This document shows positions 37,137-51,893 of a DNA stretch of 64,000 nt, in pieces. How positions within the stretch are numbered: position 1 is the stretch's first letter; each line of letters opens with the position of its first letter. The notes beneath the pieces were generated by a model. The model did no database searches, was not told the origin of the DNA, and worked only from the letters and a program-made list of their open reading frames with translations. The stretch spans positions 16,533,736 to 16,597,735 of the forward strand of contig CM056742.1 in assembly GCA_029851415.1 (NCBI GenBank), given 5' to 3'. This DNA is from Eretmocerus hayati. Lineage: Eukaryota; Arthropoda; Insecta; Hymenoptera; Aphelinidae. Made by a program: the position numbers and the translations under genes.

Positions 37137-39713
37137 TTAGTTGTTTTCTGCGTACTTTATCATAAAACTACACGTGCGTGACTCGTTGTTCTTCTCTTCT
37201 CGAGGTGAGGCACATGCACGCGCACTAGACTAACTATATTATAAAGTATAGATACGCTGAGATAAGTAGGTATACCTATCCGATGCAAACTCATACGATA
37301 TATTAACATATAATTCAAGTTTGGTGACGCAACGAGAAACTCTGATGCTGACGATGCTTGATGTAGATTTCATAAGTACACGAAGAAGAAGTATACATGA
37401 ACTATAAGGATGTTGGAGGCTGTAGAACGAGGAAGGGGAAATATAATGTAAGTATAAGTACCTAGAGGTGTGGATAGGTGAGCCACGTGTGCGAGGAAAA
37501 TCTATTAGTTTGGCATGAGTCGAGTGACGACATATATCAATCACTTTTTGGCTGAGTCTCATAGGTTACCGATTTGTAATCACGGAACTTGCATCATTAA
37601 AAAATTTTTGAAATAAGAAGTAATTGTTCGACGAATTCGAACGTTTTATAATAAGAAGTAAGGTAATTTTTTCTAGATGTGTCGTAACTATAAGAAATTT
37701 GAAGCAGAGTTTAATAATTATTGAAGCAGAAGGAGGAGAAAGATAAGCCGGGTTATCGTAACATGAACGTGCCAATCACGTCGTCGTCGTCTCAAATTAT
37801 AACAATAACGTTGTCTTCGTATACGATTTATACCAAATATGATGATATGACCAACAATGATATTTAACACTACAGATAGCAATTACCAAAATAAGCTCAA
37901 CTATCTCATAGCAATCGTTTAACCACTAGTTCTTATTTTTTATACACAGCAAGGTAATAAATCGTGAATCTTTATGAAGTTGAAACAGAAATTGAATTCA
38001 CAGTGACGTCGAATAAGATATCATTCAAGTTTCGTAATAACTCACTAGCTAACTAAGTAAACACCCGTATAGATACATTTATAGGTTAAGAAATCTTTAG
38101 TTTTCTAGTTAACTTGAACACGGTGATGATGATTATGATGTGATACAGTCAAAGATTTGGGTCACGATTATTCATTATCAGACGATTTCATCGCTCTTTT
38201 CTCGAAAGTGGCAATTAAAACACCAAAGAAGCCAGAGCGCTCATCCAAATTGACGCTCACATAAAATCGTTCGATCCCCTCCATACTTATGAAGTTTAGA
38301 TTATAATAAAACGCATCTTGAATTCAATGACGAATATAGTAAAGAATAAAAGAAGACAAGAAAAGCTACGAGTTTTCTTTGTTCTGGGGTTATGCATGTA
38401 TATTCCAGGCTGCATCGTGATCATGATGTAGGCTGTGTAACAAGTGTGTAGAACGTATGCATTCCGTTCGATATATCTAAAATTCAAAATGATGAAACAA
38501 CGTATATCGAGTGAAACAACCTTGCAGCTTTCCATCCATTATACACTTCATTTTCTCAACATATCTATATAACGTATTTCGACTCATCATCATCGTCATC
38601 ACAAGGAGATGTATGATGATGAACTTTTGCTGAATTGCGTAATTTTTTCCATACTAGTATTACCATAGAATCTACCAATCAACATCTATAATCTTTCAGT
38701 TAGAAAAAAATAATCAATCCATGAGATGGTTAGAAAAGAGCAATATGTACGGGGATATTAGAAACAGCGTGAGCGATGCGATTGCTCAATGTCACGGATA
38801 TATAATACATAAAGAAGAAGAACGAATCATGCCAGGGTTGGCACACGTCACGGTTTGGCTACTTTGAAAAAAAAAAAAAAAAAAAAAATACTAATTCCAC
38901 GCCCCGACCACATGCATGAATTTCAAAGAATACAAAGCACGTGCGAAACCCCCCTACACTTTTTTTCCACGGAAATAACGTTCGAATTAACCTACAAATA
39001 AATAAAATACAAGTAAACAAATATACCAAAGACCGAGTTCCTTGTATTATATAGCAAAATGGCTCGAGAAGGAGAGGGAGTTAGTCGAAGCTGGCGTGAC
39101 TTCTCCCCACGTATATACCTACCTACCTCTCGATGCGCAATAGAGACTGTCTACCTTTTGTCCGCTGCTATATATATGCTTCATGATAGAACACACTCAC
39201 TCTCGAGGAAGCTTTTCATACATCAGACTACCTAATACTATTTACTTACGAGGTTAAATAATAATAACATAAAATGTGTTACCTAGGACTGATGATGACT
39301 GTAGATATGAATTCTCGGCGTGGCCGGGCTCAATATGTCATGATATGTCAGCTGACTTGACGTACTATCTCAATGTTGGCCTCGGGCGAGCTAACCGCGC
39401 CAGTATCCCACATAATTGGCCACCGCCTTAGTATAAACTTCTTTTTTTCTTGCCCTGGCGATGTATTAGATCGCACCACTAGCTGCTGGCAACAGATTAT
39501 ATACCTATCCCAAGTATATAATATAATTTCTTGTCTCGTTCCCTGTGTTATTGAGGCACGAACACAAATTTTTTTTTTGCACTCGCGCACCCGCACAGAA
39601 TAAACAGACAGATACAGATAGACACCTGGACGACTTCTACTAGGATAAATTATTTATGTCGGAATTAGTATTATATATCTGTAGGATACTTTGTGTGCCA
39701 GGTCTCTATGATA
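37137..39713. other. Non-coding region, no gene recognised
   Basis: AT-rich, with a poly-A run (38867-38888) and short microsatellites. Overlapping frames on both strands at about 39348-39603 are not convincing as genes. Confidence 0.5.
38867..38888. repeat. Poly-A tract
   Basis: Run of 22 A residues. No retroposon body or duplication is recognised around it. Confidence 0.85.
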
Positions 39714-40178
39714 TTATGGCCACGACGGCACAGCCAACGAGATACAACATCTACACGAGACCGAGGTCTGAAGAGAACTGATTTGCTGCAGCGACAGCAG
39801 CGACTGCGGCTCTTGCAAGTCAGATAGCGGATTTCTTGGTTCTTTGGCCCCCCTCTCTACAATTTCCGCGATTTTATGCAGCGCCGTCACAAATCCGACG
39901 TCACTTTTGTTCTGAGCTTTTTGTCTTGGAATTGAAGCTTGAAACTTTTGTCTTGAAGATTTTGTGGGATTTGGAGAATTACGATTGTTTATTGTTGACT
40001 TATACTTGAAGGATAATTTTTTTAGGGTTTTTCGAAGTATGAAAGAAGCTTTGACTTTGTTTTGTTGAGGTTGAGTTGAGTTCAGTCCAGAATTCAGAGA
40101 AAGGCGTGTACTAGAGGGCGCCTCTGTACTGAAGCTCATCGTAAAATCGTAAATGTCATCTCGTCGTCTGTCCGTCAT
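39714..40178 (-). CDS. Possible uncharacterised protein divergent from VPS72
   Basis: An uninterrupted 154-codon frame that starts 330 bp upstream of the VPS72 start on the opposite strand, so the two could share a bidirectional promoter. The product is Ser/Asn/Gln/Lys-rich with a basic middle (residues about 48-90) and a helical-looking segment near FVTALHKIAEIVERG. I recognise no domain, signal peptide or membrane segment. It is longer than most background frames here, but that alone is weak evidence. It may instead be a chance frame over VPS72 upstream DNA, or a first exon with the rest unrecognised. Confidence 0.3.
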   Translation of the reverse strand: MTDRRRDDIYDFTMSFSTEAPSSTRLSLNSGLNSTQPQQNKVKASFILRKTLKKLSFKYKSTINNRNSPNPTKSSRQKFQASIPRQKAQNKSDVGFVTALHKIAEIVERGAKEPRNPLSDLQEPQSLLSLQQISSLQTSVSCRCCISLAVPSWP

Positions 40179-40420
40179 TCATCGCTGATGAATCAGTGAG
40201 TTTATCATTAATATTACTTAGAGCTTTGCTGTGAGGAAGAACAAGAGCTGATTAAGTGTTGAGTGCTCATTTGATAAAAACTAGAGGTGCAATTTGAGTG
40301 AAGCAAACGCCGTGAATACTGCTGCTAAAGGCCTAAAGTTGATTGTCTGAGAGGTTAGAACGACTGCGCGACCCGGATAGTTTGATTTCTTTGAGCACCT
40401 TAGTGTTGTGACTTGTGACA

Positions 40421-40478
40421 GTAAGTCTTCACTTACACATTTTCTTAGTTATAAGAATATCTCGATTTTTCTGACCAG
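40421..40478 (+). other. Possible 58-bp 5'UTR intron of VPS72
   Basis: A strong donor (GTAAGTC at 40421) and an acceptor (TTTTTCTGACCAG ending 40478) lie just upstream of the VPS72 ATG. If used, the 5'UTR exon ends at 40420. This is inferred from splice signals only. Confidence 0.4.
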
Positions 40479-40507
40479 ATTTTTCTTGAAAAACACCAAT
40501 CAGAATC

Positions 40508-42016
40508 ATGGCATCAAGGCCCAAACGTGCCAATGCTGGCAACAGAATGGCAAAACTCCTCAACGAGGAAGAGGAAGATGATTTTTACAAAACTACCTAC
40601 GGAGGCTTTGAAGAAGCTGAACAGGATATTGATTACAAGTGAGTTTTTTCCAGCTTCTAATTCTAATTCTTCACAAATCTGGTTTGCAAACCTAATTACA
40701 TATTATTACAGGGAAGAGAAGGAGGTAGAGGACGAGGTAGATTCTGACTTCAGCATTGATGAAAATGATGAACCAGTTTCTGATCATGGGGAAGAAGAGG
40801 ATAAGAAGAGGAAAAAAGGAGTCTTTACTAAAGCTTACAAAGAGCCAGCCAAACCTAAAGTTTCCAAACCCAAAGAGCCGCCGCGAAAGAAGCCTAAAAT
40901 TCAGAAAATTGAAAGAGTGTTCATTGACAACATAGGTATGATTTCTAGTCTGAGTATATTTCTGTAGCTCATTACATTGTGTAATGAATCTTTATAGAAA
41001 GGAAATCTATTCGGCGTTCCACTGCTGCAAAGTCTGCTGAGACTATGAAGAGAATAAAGGCAAGGGATGAAGATCAAAAGAAAAAAGTCAAAATTATAAA
41101 ACCGGATTATTACAAGCCATCTCAAGAAGAGTTGTTGGAAGAGGCCCTCGAGACTGAGAAGATTAACTTAAAATCACTTGGTGAGGAAACTTGGATTTTT
41201 AAAAGCACCGCTTAAAAATAATTATGTCACTAATTGTGAAATTGATTCTTTAGAAAAGTATCAAAGATTGGAAAATGAGAAAAAGAATGCAAGGACTGTT
41301 CGCAAAGCTCCTGTGGGTCCCATGATTAGATATCAGTCCCACTCTATGCCAGTCATGGTACTGTCCAACTCACAGAAAGAAACCAAAATCGATGTCGTTG
41401 ATGATGGTGCTGATGCAAATTCTGAAAATGTCGCCACAAACTCGCAACAAAAAAAGTGAGTCCGTATTCAGTTGTGATTTAGGGAGCACCCACTAATTCA
41501 TTCTGTTTGCAGAGACGAAACACAAATCAGTAAATCACAAAAAAGTGGCAACTCATCACAGTCAAAAGATTTTGAATCCGTTGAAACCAATGGATATTAC
41601 GAGAGATCGTTCGTTACGTTTGATAGTGCCTTGCAGTTTACGGAAATTTTCAAAAAGAAAACTCCTCCAAGGCCTACTTTGAAATCTTTCTGCGCTATCA
41701 CAAGGTATGTCATTGAATGGTTACACTCAATTCTTATCCACAAAGGTGCAGTAACTAAAATCGATTTTTTAGACTACCAGCCAGGTATCGGGACCCCATG
41801 ACTCAACTGCCGTTCAGGAATGTCCAAACTTTCCGTCTATTACGAGATGCTTACTACCAGCGAGTAGAAGCTTCATCAGATATCAATGATCCAGAAATAA
41901 CCCCTGAGTTGGTACGATGGCTTGAATGGAGGCAGAGGAATAATATTGCAAATAGTTTAAGGAGTACAGTCCGTCTTGAAGCTGCTTCTTCTATTCCTAT
42001 ACCTAGCTCCTCATGA
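40508..42016 (+). CDS. Vps72: VPS72/YL-1, H2A.Z chaperone subunit of the SRCAP/Tip60-type complex
   Basis: VPS72 (YL-1) binds H2A.Z-H2B dimers and helps the SWR1/SRCAP and Tip60 chromatin remodellers deposit H2A.Z in the nucleus. I join six coding exons: 40508-40638, 40712-40935, 40998-41180, 41254-41455, 41513-41704 and 41773-42016. All have GT-AG borders and compatible phases, and give 391 residues; the human protein is about 364. The start MASRPKRANAGNRMAKLLNE matches the conserved YL-1 N-terminus. An acidic stretch follows (EDEVDSDFSIDEND), then basic nuclear segments (PPRKKPKIQKIERV). Near the end is the YL1_C domain (TLKSFCAITRLPARYRDP, then TQLPFRNVQTFRLLRDAYYQ). Introns are about 57-76 bp. 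The gene converges with Rab11, and a possible divergent frame lies upstream. Confidence 0.93.
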
Positions 42017-42149
42017 GTTTTTCTGATTCTTCAACGAATCACTGGGGAGAAATCATCAATTCCAAATGAAGATCTGGACCACAAAGATTCAGTGTAAATA
42101 ATATGTAAATTGAACAAGGCTATTGAGAAACTCATCTCTGTATCATGTA

Positions 42150-42155
42150 AATAAA
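42150..42155 (+). terminator. Probable VPS72 polyadenylation signal (AATAAA)
   Basis: Canonical AATAAA 134 bp after the VPS72 stop codon, at a typical distance for a short 3'UTR. Confidence 0.6.
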
Positions 42156-42160
42156 TGTAA

Positions 42161-44542
42161 TTACTTGTATTTTTAAGATCAGAATAGAATGGATGCCGGA
42201 GTCGGATGGTTTTAGAAACTGCTTGGATTAGAAAAACACAATAAGTCGACTTGTACACGAGATTTTGAATTCTGTAGATTGAAATCACTAGGTCACAGAA
42301 TCTCCCATAATAATACATTGTTAACAATGAGTTCAATGAACTCAGTGTAATTTCTCTCATCTATACAATAACCACATATATATCAACTTAGAACTTGTCT
42401 TTTTTAGTTGTGGCACAAAAGGGTTCATTTTGATCCCCACAATGTTTTATAACCAGTCAGTGTGTTAGCTTGATGCTTCCATTTCATTATTCAAATTAGG
42501 ATTTTGATCTATTCTTGTTTTGGAATGAAGTAACGATATCAGTGTCCTGATGGGCACAAACTTTTCTGATCCTAGGCTGACAATTATTCGATGAGAACTT
42601 GAGAATCAGAAAAAATTCTTGAAAAGCCAAAATTATTTGGATAAATGCAATACTGTCTTTCTCTAAGATGAAGCAGCCATGACTCATATTCAGGATCAAC
42701 ATTGCATCCTACAGGGCAGTGAGAAAAAAGAACATTTCTGATGATCTCTCACAGTCCAACAGTTTAATTACACTCAGAAAAAATTATTCTGGGACTCCGC
42801 AAGACGATTGCTGAAAATTTATCGCATATATATACGCGTTGTACGTTTAAATAATAAGAGGTCATAAATTGTTCATACATTTTAGTTTTATTCAAACTTG
42901 AAAATTCAGAATTATTCCTCAATTTCTTCTTATCAATCAAACGCATCACCTACTGTATGTTTGCTGAAAAAAATTGCATAACATTGACAATACACTCTAT
43001 AATACAAAAAATTTATCAATTGCCAACCTTCCAACGCACTGAATAAAAAACATTCAAAATTCTTCTTACTACAATAACAAGTTTCTCATGAGCCTGCCAA
43101 GTAAAAAGTTCTTTTCTGCAAAATTTGCGAATTGATTTTCGAAACATTAATCCATGATTCAAGCCTTTGATTTGCACATCTTAAAATGAAAAGAAATTTG
43201 TAGGTTCAAGCCATGTAATACTTGTTTTTAACTTACTTTCATCAATAGCGATCATTTCTTTGTATTATACAATGTTTTACAAAAGAAAGACTCGGAACCC
43301 AATCGGCGCAATATCAACCAAGTATGATCTTTACTTGACTCTCCAATGTATCTCACTCTTTTAGAACATTGGAATAAAATTTCTCTTGGTAGAAGATACA
43401 ATTCAATATCTCGACCACTTCAAAACCACTCAACAAAATTCTGTATGCTTGGCTTGGCGACTTAATAGTCACTTGTCATTTTTCTCTCTTTTGCCATAAA
43501 TGTATATTACATATTACAAATCGTTTGTATATCCATAATCACATTATGCGTTGAGAGGAGAATCATTATTTGTATTACAAAGAAGCTGTAATACAACATT
43601 CAATTAATAATAACATAATATATCTTTCGGCCCTCTCATTTCTATTGTTTATTCTTATAGTGTGTAGTTCGTGGAATTCACGCACATACGAGTGTATCGG
43701 ATATATCCGCTCTACTTACGCATCGAAGGCGAATGCTCAGTGTTCATGTGTGCATTTGTATAACGTATGTGTATACGAGCGAAATAATCATAAACTGAGC
43801 TTAGAAGATCAGACAAGAGAGAGAGAGAGAGAGAGAGAATGAGGCGAGGAACAAGCGGTACAAAGATCGCTACTTAAAAATCGCGTAACAAAGACGACAA
43901 AAGAGCCCAAAAAAGGTTGAAGTGTATGGGCCTTTAATTTGTCTCTTATGCACCTATCAGTAAAATTTGAACCACTGATCCATTTGCAAGTATATCGATT
44001 TTACGAAAGTTTTTGGCATTGAAAATGCATTTTTTGCACTATAGCTAGAATGAGAGAGCTATACACGAACAGTACAACGCTTAGGCGGACCAAATAAATT
44101 GCATCTCATGCATGCCAGCAATTTCCTTCCAACAAATAGTCAGTATCATCAATTCATTTTGTGGATCTAACAAACCTGTTAAGCATACGAGATAACAGGC
44201 CCGTACACATAGTCTTGACTCTCGTGTGCTCGCGCACCCGTTACATCTATGAATGGCCGTTGCTCTTCCCATGCCTTTTTTCGAATCTCTCTCTTGCTGC
44301 ATCTACAACTCAAATTGAATTAGAGTATTACTATTTTCAAGGGTTGTAGTAAAAATCATGGCAACCATCATAAAAAAAAGTGCATTGTCTACTGATATCG
44401 TCCCGTAAAGAAAGCAATGAATCATCTAGATATGAAGTCGTTTTATACAATATTCTGAACCAATAAAAGATCTCCCAAATGAAATTACAATATTACAAAA
44501 AACTCACTTGTTAAGCAAATCACTCGTTAAACAAACATCACG
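42161..44542. other. Convergent intergenic region and probable Rab11 3'UTR
   Basis: Lies between the 3' ends of VPS72 (+) and Rab11 (-). No coding sequence is supported. A (GA)n run is at 43816-43838. Several AATAAA-like signals on the minus strand (for example around 42890) could end the Rab11 transcript, but I cannot choose among them. Confidence 0.5.
43816..43838. repeat. (GA)n microsatellite
   Basis: GA dinucleotide run in the presumed 3' region of Rab11. Confidence 0.88.
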
Positions 44543-47356
<2,814 letters not shown>

Positions 47357-49950
47357 TGTGATGTTTTGAGCGAGGTTTTGAGAGCAGGGGGCCGCAACCT
47401 GCTACCTCTTCTTCGTCGGCTCTAGTTGTTCAACTTATAGCACAGATTTTTTTTTTATGATTTTCTTCCTTTTTCTACTGGTACACACTGATTACAACCG
47501 GGACAGGGGCAGCGCAGTGTCAATGGTCAACACCAATATAAACGAATAACACACTGATGCTAGCTGATGGTCGACGACGACGACGATGATGATGCTGTAT
47601 ATGTAGGTAATATAGATAGATGAGAGCGTCACACGTTACTATATATGTAGAAGGAATATATATGCAGATATATATCCTCTATATGCAGAAGGAGAGACTA
47701 GTGATGCTATGAAGAGACGATGTGTTTATCCTTTCTTTCAATTTAACTGTACAATATGGCCTCCTTTTTCCTATATAGTACGCCCCTCTTGCTTCTGATG
47801 ATGATGCTTTGACTTCAACGTCGTGCAGCACACAGCTGCAGCTGGCAGCTAATATATATATATATATAGCTAATTCTCTTGCACACTTGATTCAGAAAAC
47901 GGCCAACAGAACCTTCCTTTTGATCGTGATGTATTTGGCGAGCATTGGCGAGCATTCAGCAGCGGACTGAAATCGTCTGCAATCGGAACATTTGATTGAG
48001 GCGCATGCGTAGTGAATTGTATAGAGGGCGGTAGCGTACAGGGACCCTAGAGCGTACTTGATTTTTCGAATGCGAAAATTTCATAGAAAACGGGAAATTG
48101 AGAACAGTTTGATGGATGAATGATGAATGCATGCCGAGATTGCCGAGTAGTTTAGCTAAGAGTATTAGCATGCGAAATTGGTCAGAAACTGTAGATTGTC
48201 TACGGTTTAGAGTTTGAATAGTAACGGTTTGGGTGTTCCAGAGTAGTGACCCGCTACGTATAGTCAAATGTTGATTGGAATGTATGTATCGTATCTTATT
48301 TCGGTCTTCTTTTGTCTCATTGAATCTCAGGAAAATTTTGATCAAGAGCATTTCGACTGATTTTTACAAGTTTGTTCTAAAAATTATTGAGATGGACGTC
48401 TTGAATTATTATTTATCTCTTTATTGTATGACACACGGGCTGATGGATCAGTAGGGCCCAGAATAATTGTTCACATATAAGCTCACATATAAAACACTAC
48501 TCAATATTTCGGTGGTATATTTGGAAGAATGATATTATGTGTCTGCTGGTTGTACAAAAATTATGCCAGTTCTTTTCAACGTATTTTTTCGGTGTTCTTT
48601 TTTACTCAAAAAAATTATCATAAAAAAATGGTCAAAATAAATGTCAATTCCTTGGTCAATTTCATGTCATGTGATTTTTCCTTTTTCAGGCTTATATTAT
48701 ATGAATTTGAAGCGTTGTGGTGAAGCTCTCGTTTGGGATTCGGGCGAAAAAATATGTCAAATATTTTACTTTTGAGCATTGAATCTCACTGCTGTAAAAT
48801 CGAAAAGACTATCACTTTTTATGGGTACGGTGAGCACACAAGGTACATTTTGTAGCGTAATTTTGCCTAAAATTTTTCTCACTCAGCTTACTATGATGAA
48901 AGGGAATTCCAAACCTTTTCCCACTATTTTTTCTTCCTTAGAGTTGATCGTTAGGCTTAATTTTTTCAAGTTCCGAAGTTTGCCGATGTATCGGAAAAAT
49001 TTATTTTTACACTTCGCGGAATACTTTTTCGCGAAAATCAACGTTTGCTAAACTTTTTGGCCAGTAGGTATCTGGTGGCCAAATCGAAACCCAAAATTTC
49101 AAGATCGTAGCTTATAAATCGCTTGCATGGCTGTAGGATAAATTTTGGTATCAAATGTCACGTTACTTATAATGTCATGCTACATCGTTATCCGTGTTAC
49201 CCATATAGTACCGACGAGTGAACATTTTCATATCCGTGCGTGAGTTGATTCGTACTATACATGTTTCAAAAAGTCAAGAACACATTTTAGAACCTCCAAA
49301 AATGATATTTGGAAATGGCAAATTTTCGACCATCAAATATCGAAATTTCGATGAAACTAATACTTATTTATAAAAATTCGTCAACGCGCTTTTGAAGTTG
49401 ATTCTAATCAAGTGTGTATCTTTAGCTCATCTGAAGATTTATTTCCCAGCCCTGGAGGAAATTGATCCCAGCTTCGACCAATCAAAATCAAAACTCACTC
49501 TAGATTTAAACAAAAGTGTTGTGGAATTTCGGTAGCGGCGATTACCTCTTTCGATGCTTTGGCCAGGAATTTCATTGGATGATCATTCAAAGATGTGTCG
49601 TGGGGTTCCCTAAAAACTCTCAAAAATCGGGAAATTTCATCAAATTCTACTTGTGCAATGCTTCGGAAGCCAACGCTTCGCAACTGAGAAGCTGATGACT
49701 TTTGTTCCTTTACTTATTGGAATGGAAAACCGTTTTTGTTATTTCAATTTTTCGTCCAAAAACTGAGTATTAAAACGACTTATGGTAAGGATTAGTTGAG
49801 TGGCGAACAGGAGTAATAATTGGATCTGAGACAAATTGTAGTCTTAATATTGTGAAACCTGGCGAAATGGGAAGTATAAGAGGTAAGAGGGAGCAAAAAT
49901 TCGCCGCGTTGAACCAATTCTGAGTGATTCTGAAAATTTTTTCGTCACAG
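47357..49950. other. Upstream region of Rab11, no gene recognised
   Basis: Includes the Rab11 5'UTR and promoter region, whose exact limits I cannot set, plus a TA microsatellite near 47852-47869. The frame at 47956-48351 (minus, 131 codons) shows no recognisable features and I do not call it. Confidence 0.45.
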
Positions 49951-49969
49951 CCCTGGTGGAAAAAACAGC

Positions 49970-50110
49970 GTAGTACTGCAGTAGTCTACTGTCTGGCTGA
50001 TCGTACTACTGTAGTAGCTTACTGTCGTACTACTGCAGTAGCCTACTGCAGTAGTACGACCGTAGTCTACTACAGTACTACTGAGCGTACTACTGTCGTA
50101 CTACTGGATA
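49970..50110 (+). repeat. CTACTG/CAGTAG-rich minisatellite-like block
   Basis: Irregularly repeated TACTGCAGTAG, GTCTACTG and GTACTACTG elements, each partly palindromic. The mirror block is at 51733-51875. It forms the outer part of the palindrome arms and could fold on its own into local hairpins. Confidence 0.8.
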
Positions 50111-50587
50111 ATAGTACTGAGCTGGATTTCGCTGCTGTGTTTACTTTCTGCCCTTGAGAGGATAGAGGCAAAGAGAAAAAATTATAAAAGGGTGAGATCT
50201 CTAGATGAGTTTAGGCTCACTCATGAGGAGCACCTTCGTAAAAGACTTGTGCGCTACTTTTTCAAAATGCTTCAAACCCATAACATAACATAACCTTCAC
50301 ACGCCGAGCGCGCGCCCGCTCTCCCCGCAAACTCACACAGCAGAAGACAAGAGTCGAACTGTCGCGGCCGTACTCATCGTTTTGTTTTGATATGTCGAAG
50401 CAACAATTTATCGTCTTATGTTGATACATTCTGTCGGATTCTGCCATTTGAGTATCAACGATAGGCTATGGATAACAAAGCCGGTTGTTATTCATGCCGA
50501 TAAACAACAAAAATGAGGCCCAGATCACGAGCCCCTCGTGGGGGCTCGACGCTTATAAGTAACATTTGAGCACAAATTGTGATAGTG

Positions 50588-50660
50588 AGAATTATAGCGC
50601 AAGTGGCAACGGGTCCGCCTCGCACGCGGGAGGCTCGGGATCGCTTCCCGGAAACGAATA
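50588..50660 (+). repeat. tRNA-derived (SINE-head-like) segment, left arm
   Basis: Contains a good internal promoter A box (TAGCGCAAGTGG, 50595-50606) and a B-box-like sequence (GGATCGCTTCC, 50638-50648; two differences from the GGTTCGANTCC consensus) at tRNA-like spacing. An anticodon-arm-like stem CCGC/GCGG encloses CTCGCAC, and a T-stem-like TCGGG/CCCGG encloses ATCGCTT. The acceptor stem does not pair, so this is not a functional tRNA. A T-rich tract follows. It may be a tRNA pseudogene or SINE head captured by the palindrome. Confidence 0.45.
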
Positions 50661-51187
50661 TTTTTTTCTTTTTTTCCCGATTCTGTTTTTGTTTTGCTTT
50701 ACGCAGACTTGCACTTTTTTCCTCGGTATCGAAAATGTATTCAATCCTAATTTTATTCATTTACAATGTAATTCAAATTTTGACATTCAAGTTTTAATAA
50801 TCTATATGATTGAATTTCGAAAATATAACCGCTACAGCATATTTTCTAATTCAGTCATGAATTGATGAGTTACATTTTTTTTGATTCATTTGGATTGAAT
50901 AAATCCAATCTGCATTTATGAAATATTATTCAAAAGTAGAAAGTAATTAGTTAATTAATTTAAATATAATATTTGAAGATGTACAAATAGCCCGTTAATT
51001 TTTCATTGGATTGAAAAATATGCTGTAGCGGTGCCTATATTTATCTCAAAACTTGAATGTCAAAATTTGAATTACATATATAAATGAATAAAATTAGGAT
51101 GAATACATATTAGATACCGAGGAAAAAAGTACAAGTCTGCGTAAAGCAAAACAAAAACAGAATCGGGAAAAAAAGAAAAAAAAATAT

Positions 51188-51257
51188 TCGTTTCCGGGAA
51201 GCGATCCCGAGCCTCCCGCGTCCGAGGCGGACCCGTTGCCACTTGCGCTCATTCTCA
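51188..51257 (-). repeat. tRNA-derived segment, right arm
   Basis: Inverted copy of 50588-50660. The B-box-like sequence is at 51197-51207 (reverse strand). The A box at 51239-51250 has lost its first T, and the anticodon-loop position differs by one base. The copies have therefore begun to diverge. Confidence 0.45.
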
Positions 51258-51893
51258 CTATCACAATTTGTGCTCAAATGTTACTTATAAGCGTCAAGCC
51301 CCCATAAAGGGCTCGTGATCTGGGCCTCATTTTTGTTGTTTATCGGCATGAATAACAACCGGCTTTGTTATCCATAGCCTATCGTTGATACTCAAATGGC
51401 AAAATCCGACAGAATGTATCAACATAAGACGGTTAAATTGTTGCTTCGACATATCAAAACAAAACGATGAGTACGGCCGCGACAGTTCGACTCTTGTCTT
51501 CTGCTGTGTGAGTTTGCGGGGAGAGCGGGCGCGCGCTTGGCGTGTGAAGGTTATGTTATGTTATGGGTTTGAAGCATTTTGAAAAAGTAGCGCACAAGTC
51601 TTTTACCAAGGTGCTCCTCATGAGTGAGCCTAAACTCATCTAGAGATCTCACCCTCTTATAATTTTTTCTCTTTGCCTCTATCCTCTCAAGGGCAGAAAG
51701 TAAACACAGCAGCGAAATCCAGCTCAGTACTATTATCCAGTAGTACGACAGTAGTACGCTCAGTAGTACTGTAGTAGACTACGGTCGTACTACTGCAGTA
51801 GGCTACTGCAGTAGTACGACAGTAAGCTACTACAGTAGTACGATCAGCCAGACAGTAGACTACTGCAGTACTACGCTGTTTTTTCCACCAGGG

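Larger units (their letters stand above)
49951..51893. mobile_element. 1.9-kb near-perfect palindromic element with tRNA-derived segment in each arm
   Basis: The left end (CCCTGGTGGAAAAAACAGCG) is exactly inverted at the right end (to 51893). Homology continues through arms of roughly 900 bp to a loop near 50860-51010. The outer 150 bp of each arm is dense in CTACTG/CAGTAG motifs. Inner arm sequence includes TAACATAACATAACCTTCAC, CGCGCGCCCGCTC and a tRNA-like segment (50588-50660 and its inverse at 51188-51257). No clear target-site duplication was found, and I cannot assign a superfamily. No coding frame is credible. The arms are almost identical by eye, suggesting youth or gene conversion. 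Confidence 0.88.

Noticed and set aside
47956..48351. 131-codon minus-strand frame upstream of Rab11
   Set aside because: No domain, splice context or recognisable sequence. It is similar in length to other chance frames in the region.
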